From NCBI GenBank assembly GCA_002353575.1, contig DEJQ01000034.1:1-22697 (forward strand): DNA of 22,697 nucleotides, read 5' to 3'. This document shows positions 15,704-22,697 of this stretch, piece by piece. Origin of the DNA: Prevotellaceae bacterium UBA2744 (GTDB taxonomy: Bacteria; Bacteroidota; Bacteroidia; Bacteroidales; Bacteroidaceae). The notes beneath the pieces are model-generated. The model did not search any database. It was not told the DNA's origin and saw nothing but the letters and a program-made list of their open reading frames with translations. Made by a program: the position numbers and the translations under genes. Within the stretch, counting starts at the first letter, position 1; each line of letters opens with the position of its first letter.

Positions 15704-16314
15704 TAATAAAAGTATGTGGCATGCGCGATGCCCAAAACATTCGCACACTCGACATCCTCGGCATTGCCCAGTGGATGGGATTCATATTCTACCCAAAGAG
15801 CAAACGATATGTGGAGACGGTACCTGATTACCTGCCCCGCCATACCAAGCGTGTCGGCGTATTCGTAAACAGTGATATAGATGACATACGACAGCATGTG
15901 GCAGACTACGAGCTGAATCTCGTTCAGCTGCACGGCGATGAAACACCGGAATTCTGCAAGGCTCTCCGCAAACAGTTGGGACTGGACATAGGTATAATAA
16001 AGACCATTTCCGTTTCATCATCTGAAGACTTCAAGAAAACACGCGATTATGCCCGCTACGCAGACTACTTCCTTTTTGAAACTGCCTGTGTCGGTTATGG
16101 AGGCAGCGGCACTCAATTCGACTGGTCGCTGCTCAACCACTATCATGGCAAACTTCCCTTCCTGCTCAGTGGCGGTATAGGACCCGACGACGCAGAATCG
16201 ATTGGCAGAATCCGCCATCCCCGTTTCTTCGGTATCGACCTCAACTCTCGCTTCGAAACCGTCCCTGCTGTAAAAAATACCGACATGCTGCTCCGGTTCA
16301 CTACTAAACTCTAA
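15700..16314 (+). CDS. trpF: Phosphoribosylanthranilate isomerase
   Basis: This 204-residue TIM-barrel enzyme isomerises PRA to CdRP. KVCGMRD holds the general base Cys6, and QLHGDE, LLSGGIGPDDAE and the final GIDLNSRFE motif agree with the family. The usual LLDT...GGTGxxFDW segment reads FLFET...GYGGSGTQFDW (about 124-142). At the place of the general-acid Asp (Asp126 in the Thermotoga enzyme) stands Glu127, a conservative but notable change. The start overlaps the trpC stop by 4 bases (ATGA). A 43-base heptanucleotide-repeat spacer separates it from trpA. Confidence 0.94.
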   Translation: MIIKVCGMRDAQNIRTLDILGIAQWMGFIFYPKSKRYVETVPDYLPRHTKRVGVFVNSDIDDIRQHVADYELNLVQLHGDETPEFCKALRKQLGLDIGIIKTISVSSSEDFKKTRDYARYADYFLFETACVGYGGSGTQFDWSLLNHYHGKLPFLLSGGIGPDDAESIGRIRHPRFFGIDLNSRFETVPAVKNTDMLLRFTTKL

Positions 16315-16317
16315 TAA

Positions 16318-16352
16318 TTAAACATTAAACGTTAAACATTAAAATCTAAACG
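16318..16352. repeat. Heptanucleotide tandem repeat between trpF and trpA
   Basis: Five consecutive 7-base units, TTAAACA, TTAAACG, TTAAACA, TTAAAAT and CTAAACG, fill nearly all of the trpF-trpA spacer. The array lies inside an operon, so it is transcribed and forms the region just before the trpA start codon. An A-rich, unstructured pre-start region would suit translation in this phylum, but the regular period of seven also occurs elsewhere in the window. Confidence 0.7.
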
Positions 16353-16357
16353 TTACA

Positions 16358-17131
16358 ATGAATCGTATAAATAACCTTTTCGCCACAAAACGCGAAAACA
16401 TCCTATCCATTTATTTCTGTGCTGGCCATCCGACTCTCAACAGCACAACAGACATCATTCGCACCCTTCAGCAGAAAGGAGTCGATATGATTGAGGTGGG
16501 AGTCCCCTTCTCAGACCCGATGGCCGATGGACCTGTCATTCAGGATGCGGCAACAAAAGCCCTGAGGAATGGCATGAGTCTTCGTACCCTTTTCTCGCAG
16601 TTGTCCGAAATTCGTACCGACGTAACCATCCCCCTCATCCTGATGGGATACTTGAATCCAATCATGCAGTTCGGATTCGAACAGTTCTGTCAGCAATGCG
16701 TAAAAGTCGGCATCGACGGGGTCATCATTCCCGACCTGCCATTCAAGGACTATCTGGAAAACTACAAACCAATTGCCGACCGCTATGATGTGCGCATCAT
16801 CATGCTCATAACACCCGAAACCAGCGACGAGCGCATCCGATTCATAGACGATAATACCGACGGATTTATTTACATGGTCAGCTCTGCATCGACTACAGGA
16901 GCACAGAAGCAGTTCGACGATTCCAAGCAGGCTTACTTCAGCCATATCAACAGCCTTTCTTTGCGCAATCCACGCATGATCGGCTTTGGTATCAGCAACC
17001 GTCAGACACTCACTTCTGCCCAGCAGAATGCCTCCGGAGCTATCATAGGCAGTAAGTTTGTAAGTCTGCTCGACCAGACGGGCAATCCTTCTACTGCCAT
17101 GGACCAACTGCTTCAGGCTCTGCAACAGTAA
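16358..17131 (+). CDS. trpA: Tryptophan synthase alpha chain
   Basis: This 257-residue TIM-barrel protein cleaves indole-3-glycerol phosphate to indole and glyceraldehyde 3-phosphate and passes indole to TrpB. The catalytic pair is visible: E46 in DMIEVGVPFSDP and D57 in MADGPVIQDA. GFIYMVSSASTTGA and the phosphate-binding GFGISN and GAIIGSKFV segments agree with the family. It is the last gene of the operon. No clear terminator follows within the 103 bases before the outer-membrane gene. Confidence 0.96.
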   Translation: MNRINNLFATKRENILSIYFCAGHPTLNSTTDIIRTLQQKGVDMIEVGVPFSDPMADGPVIQDAATKALRNGMSLRTLFSQLSEIRTDVTIPLILMGYLNPIMQFGFEQFCQQCVKVGIDGVIIPDLPFKDYLENYKPIADRYDVRIIMLITPETSDERIRFIDDNTDGFIYMVSSASTTGAQKQFDDSKQAYFSHINSLSLRNPRMIGFGISNRQTLTSAQQNASGAIIGSKFVSLLDQTGNPSTAMDQLLQALQQ

Positions 17132-17234
17132 CAGGATTTTTCTGAAAAACAAGTTTTAGCATTAAACCTTTCGTCAGAAAAGATGTCATACAAAATGGTT
17201 ACTCATATTTCATAATAATATTCTACCATCTTAT

Positions 17235-20200
17235 ATGGCATCTTTCCTACGCACATACCTGTCTCTGGCTCTCCGCATATTACCAGTATTACCGGTTATT
17301 CTATGGCTACATTTATTGCCTGTCTCAGCTCAGGACAGAAAGCCTGCCCAAGGCTCTCCGCTGACAATCTCCGGTCGCGTGCTTGATTCCGAGGAAGGAG
17401 TTCCCCTGCAGAGCTGTTCTGTATTGCTTTGCCAGACTGACTCAACAACGATGATTACGGGAGCCATTTCAAATGCCACCGGCAACTGGACACTGAAGAA
17501 TGTACGTCCTGGTCGTTACATTATCAAGATTTCATATCTGGGGTATCATACCTTCTATCGCACAATTGACGTAGCAACAGCACGCACAGCTCCTGTGCAG
17601 ATGGGTACCGTCATGCTTACCCCCTCCAATATCGAACTCAATCAAGCCGTAGTCACTGCACAATTAAAGGAGGTACAGGTAAAGGAAGATACTATCATCT
17701 TTAATGCCGACGCATTCAAAGTACCTGAGGGAAGTGTGCTTGAAGAACTCATCCGCAAACTCCCGGGGGCAGAGGTGGGCGATGACGGTACCGTGAAGAT
17801 AAACGGCAAGACCGTCAAAAAAATACTTGTCGAGGGAAAAGAATTCTTCTCTACAGACAAGAATATGGCAATGAAGAACCTGCCTACAGAGATTATCGAC
17901 AAAATAAAGACCTATGACAAACAGTCGGATCTCTCCCGTATCACAGGCATAGACGACGGAGAAGAAGAGACTGTTATCGACATAGGTATTAAGAAAGGGA
18001 TGAAGAAAGGATGGTTCGGTAATGTCGATGTCGGCTACGGCAGTCGCAACCGTTTTGCCAGCCGACTTATGGTAAACCGTTTCACCGACAAGCGTCAGGC
18101 GAGTCTTGTGGGTTCATACAACAACACAAACGACCAGACAGGCGGTGGCGGCGGTCGTGGTGGCAATAGCGGTATTACCAACAGTGGAATGAGCGGATTC
18201 AACATAGCCTTCGACTTCGATAAGATTGAGGTGGGGGGGAATATGCGATACTCTGGTCGTAAGAACAGGCTGGAGACAAGCTCAGCCAGTCAGAATTTCG
18301 TAACCAGTTCGCCTTCCTATTCCAACAGTTTCAACAAGAGCGTAAACACCAACAACAATTTCAACGGCGACTTTAAGATAGAGTGGAAACCAGACTCGCT
18401 CACGACCCTACTCGTCCGTCCGTCGTTTTCCATTGGCGACACAGACACCAACAGCAGCGGCCGCTCCGCCTCGTTCAACAACGACCCCTACACCACAGGA
18501 ATCAACTCTCCGCTTGACCAGCTGGACGCAATCAGTCACGACAAGAAAGTAAACAGCAACAACACCCAATCCTACAGCGACGGCAGCAGCTACAGTGCCA
18601 ATGCCAATATAATGCTCAACCGCCGTTTGGGTGGAAAACCGTGGTTTGGCGGACTGGCCGAGAGTGGTCGCAGCGGACGAAACGTAAGCCTTCGCGTCAC
18701 TGGTGCCACATCGGGCAACAAAAACAAGAATACCAACTACTCTCATGTCATCTACTATCAGCGTAATGACTCTACCGACGTAACTTACCGTCATCGCTAC
18801 ACACCGTCATATAACCGTAGTTTCAGCGTAGGTTTCACCTACTCCGAACCTATCCTGCGTAATCTCTTTGCCCAACTTAACTACAACTACAACTACCAGA
18901 AACGCCACTCCGACGGTAACACCTACGACTTCGGAAAGATAAACGCTATAGGTCAGCAACTATGGGACGACTACGGACAGTACGGACTCGTTGCCCCCAA
19001 CTACTATGAGTTTCTATCCGATTCTCTCTCGCGCTATACCGATAATATAAATAAAACTCACCATCTCGAGTTATCATTCCGTTACATCACTTCACTGCTC
19101 AATCTCAGTGCAGGTGTACGTTTCGACGGTCAGCAGCAGCATATGTCGTACCAGTATCAGGGACTTGACACCCTTGCCAGACGTACTATCATTCACGTTA
19201 GCCCTACACTCAATGCACGATTCCGTTTCTCTAAGCAGCACACCCTGCGCATCAGATATCGTGGTAATACCCAACAGCCAGAGATGACAGATCTCTTCAA
19301 TCTTACCGACAACTCAAATCCTCTCAACATACGTCAGGGTAATCCGGATTTGAAACCATCATTCACTAATAATATAACTGTGAACTACAACAACTACCTG
19401 CAGGAAACCTCACAGAGCATATTTGGCCGACTTACCTTCTCAAACACACTCAATGCCATAACCAATCGCACAGAGTACAACACACAGACAGGTGGACAGA
19501 AGACACGTCCCGAAAATATCTCAGGCAACTGGAACATGAACGCAAATGCAGGTTTCAACACGCCACTTTTCTGGGAAAAGCTCATGCTCAACACCTCCAC
19601 TACCTTCGGTTATCAGAATCATGTCAGCTACATATATCAGAACAAACAGACACTTACCAACACAGTGCATCAGACCTCTGTAGGCGAAAACCTCAGTCTC
19701 ACCCTCCGCATGGGCTACTGGGACATACGCGCCAATGGACGCTTCAACTACTCCCGGTCTGCAAGCGATGTTGTGCAAGCAACAAATCAAAACACCTTCA
19801 ACTTCTCCTATGGCCTTTCATCTACAGGCAACTTTAACAATGGTTTCGGATTCTCAACCGACATACAGATTAACAGCCGACGAGGTTACTCGTCGTCAGA
19901 GATGAACACCAACGAGGTCATATGGAATGCACAACTCAGCTATCGTTTCCTCTCCCAACGTCAGGCAACCGTGAGCCTTCAACTCTTCGACATACTACAT
20001 CAGCGCAGCAATATCAGCCGAGTCATTTCAGCATACTCACGTCGCGATACCGAGACAAACAGCATCAACTCCTACTTCATGGTGCACTTTATCTATCGAC
20101 TCAATATGTTTGGCAATAAAGAAGCACGCCAAAACCTACGCAATCAGCGTCAGATGCGTGATGCCTACGAGCGTGAAGACTTCAATGGCGAGGGTGAAGG

Positions 20201-20288
20201 CCGTGGCAGGGGCGAAGGCAGAGGCGAACGAGGCGGCGGTAATGGCGGCGGCAGAGGTGGTTTTGGAGGTGGCGGAAGCCGATTTTAA
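17235..20288 (+). CDS. Outer-membrane beta-barrel protein with carboxypeptidase-like N-terminal domain
   Basis: This 1017-residue protein is of the TonB-dependent-receptor-like type common in Bacteroidota. In order it has a signal peptide (1 to about 32, LLPVSA), a carboxypeptidase regulatory-like Ig domain (about 44-115, ISGRVLD...GNWTLKNVRPGRYIIKISYLGY), a plug-like region (about 135-240, LEELIRKLPGAEVGDDGTVKINGK...VLVEGKEFF type), then an Asn/Ser/Tyr-rich barrel to about 960 ending in MVHFIYRLNMF. A 57-residue tail rich in Gly, Arg and Glu (GEGRGRGEGRGERGGG...) follows the last predicted strand and ends in Phe. No SusD partner or TonB box is obvious, so a sugar-uptake role is not supported and the substrate is unknown. 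It starts 103 bases after trpA and is probably not part of that operon. Confidence 0.85.
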   Translation: MASFLRTYLSLALRILPVLPVILWLHLLPVSAQDRKPAQGSPLTISGRVLDSEEGVPLQSCSVLLCQTDSTTMITGAISNATGNWTLKNVRPGRYIIKISYLGYHTFYRTIDVATARTAPVQMGTVMLTPSNIELNQAVVTAQLKEVQVKEDTIIFNADAFKVPEGSVLEELIRKLPGAEVGDDGTVKINGKTVKKILVEGKEFFSTDKNMAMKNLPTEIIDKIKTYDKQSDLSRITGIDDGEEETVIDIGIKKGMKKGWFGNVDVGYGSRNRFASRLMVNRFTDKRQASLVGSYNNTNDQTGGGGGRGGNSGITNSGMSGFNIAFDFDKIEVGGNMRYSGRKNRLETSSASQNFVTSSPSYSNSFNKSVNTNNNFNGDFKIEWKPDSLTTLLVRPSFSIGDTDTNSSGRSASFNNDPYTTGINSPLDQLDAISHDKKVNSNNTQSYSDGSSYSANANIMLNRRLGGKPWFGGLAESGRSGRNVSLRVTGATSGNKNKNTNYSHVIYYQRNDSTDVTYRHRYTPSYNRSFSVGFTYSEPILRNLFAQLNYNYNYQKRHSDGNTYDFGKINAIGQQLWDDYGQYGLVAPNYYEFLSDSLSRYTDNINKTHHLELSFRYITSLLNLSAGVRFDGQQQHMSYQYQGLDTLARRTIIHVSPTLNARFRFSKQHTLRIRYRGNTQQPEMTDLFNLTDNSNPLNIRQGNPDLKPSFTNNITVNYNNYLQETSQSIFGRLTFSNTLNAITNRTEYNTQTGGQKTRPENISGNWNMNANAGFNTPLFWEKLMLNTSTTFGYQNHVSYIYQNKQTLTNTVHQTSVGENLSLTLRMGYWDIRANGRFNYSRSASDVVQATNQNTFNFSYGLSSTGNFNNGFGFSTDIQINSRRGYSSSEMNTNEVIWNAQLSYRFLSQRQATVSLQLFDILHQRSNISRVISAYSRRDTETNSINSYFMVHFIYRLNMFGNKEARQNLRNQRQMRDAYEREDFNGEGEGRGRGEGRGERGGGNGGGRGGFGGGGSRF

Positions 20289-20349
20289 CGGCAATAGTCC
20301 CCCAAAAACACAATAAATTCATTTTTTTCGAAAAAATATCCTTTAAAAG

Positions 20350-20380
20350 TTTGCAGGTAATAAAAAAAGCCCTACCTTTG
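20350..20380 (+). promoter_or_regulatory. Promoter of tRNA-Asp
   Basis: TTTG at 20350-20353, a 19-base spacer and TACCTTTG at 20373-20380 fit the Bacteroidota consensus. The tRNA begins 17 bases past the -7 element, leaving a short 5' leader for RNase P to remove. Confidence 0.82.
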
Positions 20381-20397
20381 CACTCGCAAAACGGAAC

Positions 20398-20471
20398 GGT
20401 GCGTTAGTTCAGTAGGTTAGAATACATGCCTGTCACGCATGGGGTCACGAGTTCGAGTCTCGTACGCACCG
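20398..20471 (+). tRNA. tRNA-Asp (anticodon GTC)
   Basis: This 74-base cloverleaf has acceptor stem GGTGCGT (20398-20404) pairing with ACGCACC (20464-20470), anticodon stem CATGC/GCATG (20425-20429 and 20437-20441), anticodon GTC at 20432-20434, T-loop GTTCGAG and discriminator G at 20471, as expected for Asp. The 3' CCA is not encoded. It is a single-gene unit with its own promoter and terminator. Confidence 0.96.
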
Positions 20472-20476
20472 CAACA

Positions 20477-20506
20477 AAAACGGATAACAATAGTTACCCG
20501 TTTTTT
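20477..20506 (+). terminator. Terminator of tRNA-Asp
   Basis: AAAACGG-A-TAAC (20477-20488) pairs with GTTA-C-CCGTTTT across the loop AATA, with one A/C mismatch in a 12-position stem. It is followed by a T-run from 20501 to 20506. Confidence 0.8.
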
Positions 20507-20548
20507 AATTTTTTATATTAGCCGTACACTATAAAAAACATAAATACT

Positions 20549-21757
20549 ATGAAAAAAATCTTACTTCTCACATCATCCCTACTGTTTTTTACATCAGTCC
20601 TATTCGCTCAGGAAAAAGAAATATACATTCCGAAAGAGTTACGCCAGAATAAATTCGAGAGCGACACAGCCCGCTGGAACTATCAGCGTATGGCACTCAC
20701 CCCAAACTTCGTGGTCTTTTGGGAACGCGGATTCGGCAAAGACCTTAGTAAAGCCCCACAACTTGAGGGTACCGACATGACTGTCGATTTGCAGAACCTT
20801 ACTACAAAGCTCGAGAGTTTCTACTCATTCTATAAAGACTCGCTCCGGTTTATCCTGCCTGGCAGCAAGGCAGACCGCTATCGTATGATGGCAATGCTCA
20901 ACTACTCGCTCGATGGCACAGCCTATGGCGGCGACTACGACGAAACCATCGGAGCCCTTTGGATAGCCCCAAACCGAGTAAAAGACCGTAACCTCAATGC
21001 CATTGCACATGAGATAGGTCACTCCTTCCAAAGTCAGATTATAAGCGACGGACAAGGCGAATGCTGGGGCGGAGGCGGCATCTTCGAAATGTGCAGTCAG
21101 TGGATGCTTTGGCAGGTAAACCCACACTGGATTGACGACGAATACTTCCATTGGCAGGCATTCATCAAACAGGCAAACCTACCTTTCCTTGCTCCTGAAA
21201 ACATATACCACTCCCCCTACGTCTTGGAGCATTGGAGCTACTTGCATGGTCGCACGGTCATAGCTGACCTCTTCCGCGCCGGTAAACGAAGTGAAGACCC
21301 AGCTCAGACCTATATGCGTATGTTCAATCTCGATGAGCGCCAATTTGCCATCGAACTATGCGATGCATATAGTCGTCTTATAACTTTTGACTATCCCCGT
21401 GTACACGAAGCATGCAGCCGTTACTCCAACCAGTTGCTCAACGACTCTCCGCTGATGGCCTATGGTGTCAACGTCCGACCAGTGGCAATCAAAGGCAAAA
21501 AAGCAACTCTCAAGGTCAATGCCGAATCGCCCTCCGACGGCTTTGCCTACCGCCTTGTTGCAGTAGATGACGACAACCGCGCCACCTACTCCGACATCAT
21601 TACGAAAGGCAAGACCACCCTTCGCATACCTAAGAATACGAAACACATCTATAGTGTAGTAGTAGCCTACCCTGCCGACGGATACAAGCCGGAACAGCTC
21701 CATTTTCACGACACTACGGATACTCCTCGTCGCATCTATACCTACACAATAGAATAA
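20549..21757 (+). CDS. Secreted HExxH protein, putative zinc metallopeptidase (DUF6055-like)
   Basis: This 402-residue protein has a clear signal peptide (MKKILLLTSSLLFFTSVLFA, cleavage before QEKE). The motif AHEIGHSF (HExxH, His154, Glu155, His158) is a zinc-protease signature, and FEMCSQWM about 21 residues later offers Glu180 as a possible third ligand, in gluzincin style. The layout resembles secreted Bacteroidota proteins placed in DUF6055, but that assignment is from memory and unverified. The C-terminal about 100 residues (VNVRPVAIKGKKATLKV... to YTYTIE) look like a beta-sandwich module. Substrate and activity are unknown. It follows tRNA-Asp by 77 bases and ends at a strong terminator. 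No typical promoter stands out directly upstream. Confidence 0.75.
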   Translation: MKKILLLTSSLLFFTSVLFAQEKEIYIPKELRQNKFESDTARWNYQRMALTPNFVVFWERGFGKDLSKAPQLEGTDMTVDLQNLTTKLESFYSFYKDSLRFILPGSKADRYRMMAMLNYSLDGTAYGGDYDETIGALWIAPNRVKDRNLNAIAHEIGHSFQSQIISDGQGECWGGGGIFEMCSQWMLWQVNPHWIDDEYFHWQAFIKQANLPFLAPENIYHSPYVLEHWSYLHGRTVIADLFRAGKRSEDPAQTYMRMFNLDERQFAIELCDAYSRLITFDYPRVHEACSRYSNQLLNDSPLMAYGVNVRPVAIKGKKATLKVNAESPSDGFAYRLVAVDDDNRATYSDIITKGKTTLRIPKNTKHIYSVVVAYPADGYKPEQLHFHDTTDTPRRIYTYTIE

Positions 21758-21759
21758 TA

Positions 21760-21790
21760 AAAGAAGCAAGGCGTTTTGCCTTGCTTCTTT
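21760..21790. terminator. Bidirectional terminator between convergent genes
   Basis: A perfect 13-pair stem (AAAGAAGCAAGGC 21760-21772 with GCCTTGCTTCTTT 21778-21790) has the 5-base loop GTTTT. It sits 2 bases after the stop of the HExxH gene and 11 bases past the end of luxS. The T-rich flank is better on the minus strand (TTTTATTATT), so it can serve both genes. Confidence 0.9.
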
Positions 21791-21801
21791 ATCTGTAAAA
21801 A

Positions 21802-22296
21802 CTATGCATCGGCAAAAACCGAGCCGTCCTCAAGAGTAACCTGCAACTTATTATACTCGCAGTGGAAATCATTCTTCAGGCGGTCAAGGTATCGTGCACA
21901 CTCCCACTTACACATAGGCAAATCGTGCAGCAGATAATTACCGCAAGTCTCCGGAGTTGTGGCTGGCACCTCCGTCTGAGTCAGAATCCACTCCAGACAC
22001 TCGATGGTCAGCTGCCTCATATCCTCTACTGAATAAGAGCCAGTCATAATTATATACATACCCGTCAGGCATCCCATCGGACCGACATACACCACATCTT
22101 CCTTCGCCCTTGAATTGCGGAACCATGTAGCCATCAGGTGTTCAATGCTATGTATAGCAGCAGGAGCCACAGCAGGTTCCTTATTCGGTTCGGTAATGCG
22201 CAGGTCAAAAGTAGTGAACCCCCTATCCACACGCGAAACATAAATACCCGGTTTCAAACAGGTATGATCAATCGTAAAACTTTGTATGACTTCCAT
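21802..22296 (-). CDS. luxS: S-ribosylhomocysteine lyase LuxS
   Basis: This 164-residue enzyme cleaves S-ribosylhomocysteine to homocysteine and DPD, the precursor of autoinducer-2, in the activated-methyl cycle. The metal site is intact: His49 and His53 in IHSIEHL with the catalytic Glu52, and Cys118 in ETCGNYLLHDL. Catalytic Cys76 is in GPMGCLTGMY. Length fits the family (150-170). No mtnN (pfs) gene is visible next to it, although that pairing is common. The likely promoter lies at 22479-22509, so the transcript would first pass through the small broken gene at 22311-22450. Quorum sensing versus purely metabolic use cannot be told from the sequence. Confidence 0.95.
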   Translation of the reverse strand: MEVIQSFTIDHTCLKPGIYVSRVDRGFTTFDLRITEPNKEPAVAPAAIHSIEHLMATWFRNSRAKEDVVYVGPMGCLTGMYIIMTGSYSVEDMRQLTIECLEWILTQTEVPATTPETCGNYLLHDLPMCKWECARYLDRLKNDFHCEYNKLQVTLEDGSVFADA

Positions 22297-22310
22297 AATC
22301 GTTTATTTCA

Positions 22311-22450
22311 TTATTTCTTTAGCTTACCTTGTTTTATAAGAGCACGAAAATAGCGAAGAGCATCGTCATAGCTCATGAAGCGAGAAGCATCGGCAGCACC
22401 CAACTACAGATAAATACAACAGAAAAAATAAAACATGTGTATCTCTTCAT
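22311..22450 (-). pseudogene. Frameshifted gene for a small exported peptide upstream of luxS
   Basis: A start ATG at 22450-22448, preceded by a good AAGGAGG site, opens a frame beginning MKRYTCFIFSVVFICS, which is a typical signal peptide core. It runs to a TGA at 22373-22375 (25 codons). In another frame, residues GAADASRFMSYDDALRYFR, then ALIKQGKLKK and a TAA at 22311-22313 look like ordinary soluble protein. Adding one base near 22400-22406 joins both into one chain of about 46 residues. This pattern suggests a recent frameshift, a sequencing error, or less likely programmed frameshifting. I do not recognise the family. The frame ends 14 bases before the luxS start codon. Confidence 0.5.
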
Positions 22451-22478
22451 TTCATGCCTCCTTGCATTTACAGATGCG

Positions 22479-22509
22479 CGAAGATACAAGTAAGCGAGTA
22501 AAATACAAA
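22479..22509 (-). promoter_or_regulatory. Promoter of the small gene and luxS
   Basis: On the minus strand TTTG (22509-22506), a 19-base spacer and TATCTTCG (22486-22479) match the phylum consensus with one mismatch in the -7 element. The start site would be near 22472, about 22 bases before the small ORF. No better promoter is visible closer to luxS. Confidence 0.6.
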
Positions 22510-22558
22510 ATAAATCATTGAAAAACTAGCTGGAACATTGGAACATCGGAGTTTGTAC

Positions 22559-22593
22559 AAAAAAAGCTGACCAGGCATTTGCCCGGTCAGCTT
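22559..22593 (-). terminator. Terminator of a minus-strand gene lying to the right
   Basis: Stem AAGCTGACC (22564-22572) with GGTCAGCTT (22585-22593), extended by GGC/GCC around the loop ATTT with one A/C mismatch. On the minus strand it is followed by a run of seven T (22565-22559). The orientation implies a gene transcribed leftwards from beyond the window edge. Confidence 0.82.
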
Positions 22594-22642
22594 AACTATT
22601 AACTATTATCTATTAACTGTCAACTCCTCACTTCCTCTTACT
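22594..22642. repeat. Heptanucleotide tandem repeat at the right end
   Basis: Units of seven bases, AACTATT, AACTATT, ATCTATT, AACTGTC and AACTCCT, run from 22594 to 22628 and grade into CACTTCC and TCTTACT-like units. The remaining bases to 22697 hold no gene I can support. The units resemble those at 125-145 (TCACTTC/TTACTTC on the opposite strand) and, more loosely, those at 16318-16352. Confidence 0.6.
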
Positions 22643-22697
22643 TCCAACATTATCATAGTGTGCAATTTTAAAGTACTATGTGACGCAATGACAGATG

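Noticed and set aside
17138..17183. TTTTCTGA and TCAGAAAA as a terminator after trpA
   Set aside because: The 8-base arms are AT-rich, far apart, and no T-run follows the second arm.
20323..20336. TTTTTTCGAAAAAA palindrome as a terminator of the barrel gene
   Set aside because: It has almost no loop and only one CG step in the centre; it could not form a stable hairpin of the usual kind.
20549..21757. HExxH gene as part of a polysaccharide utilisation locus with the barrel protein
   Set aside because: No SusD-like lipoprotein or glycoside hydrolase is present, and a tRNA with its own terminator separates the two genes.
22594..22642. Possible CRISPR-like array
   Set aside because: The period is seven bases with no spacers, far too short for CRISPR repeats, and no cas gene is present.

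Overview
This window reads as chromosomal DNA of a Bacteroidota species, most likely Prevotella or a close Bacteroidales relative. The evidence is: promoters of the phylum type (TTTG, about 19-20 bases, then TAnnTTTG), mostly A-rich upstream regions in place of strong Shine-Dalgarno sequences, a large outer-membrane barrel with a carboxypeptidase-like N-terminal domain, a secreted protein with a type IX-like C-terminal domain, class III fructose bisphosphatase, RNase Y, and the gene order trpB-E-G-D-C-F-A. Almost everything is core metabolism. I see no phage, insertion sequence, CRISPR array or obvious defence island.

Layout. Bases 1-194 are non-coding with short tandem repeats. On the minus strand, a CNNM/CBS membrane transporter-like gene and tcdA form a two-gene unit (195-1972). 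A 364-base spacer with outward-facing promoters follows. On the plus strand come an unknown 214-residue gene, a small coiled-coil gene and zapA (2337-3654), then a structured non-coding stretch, then the probable operon rny-nadA-mnmA-fbp (3831-9513). After a promoter comes a secreted protein gene (9625-10407). Downstream of it lies a clear tryptophan attenuator: a 19-codon leader peptide with three consecutive Trp codons, an antiterminator segment overlapping its stop codon, and a strong terminator. The complete seven-gene trp operon follows (10623-17131). A 1017-residue outer-membrane barrel protein, a tRNA-Asp with promoter and terminator, and a secreted HExxH protein complete the plus strand. 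It converges, at a bidirectional terminator, on luxS (minus). Upstream of luxS, under a good promoter, is what looks like a frameshifted gene for a roughly 46-residue exported peptide.

How it works together. Chorismate is converted to tryptophan by TrpE/G, D, F, C and A/B. The operon appears to be controlled by leader-peptide attenuation and, at the protein level, by a retained tryptophan feedback motif in TrpE. No promoter is visible between the secreted protein gene and the leader, so the trp operon may be transcribed by readthrough from that gene's promoter, with the attenuator as the switch. The most useful leads are this linkage, the frameshifted small gene before luxS, the structured RNA between zapA and rny, an Asp-to-Glu change at the expected general-acid position of TrpF, and heptanucleotide tandem repeats at three separate intergenic sites.
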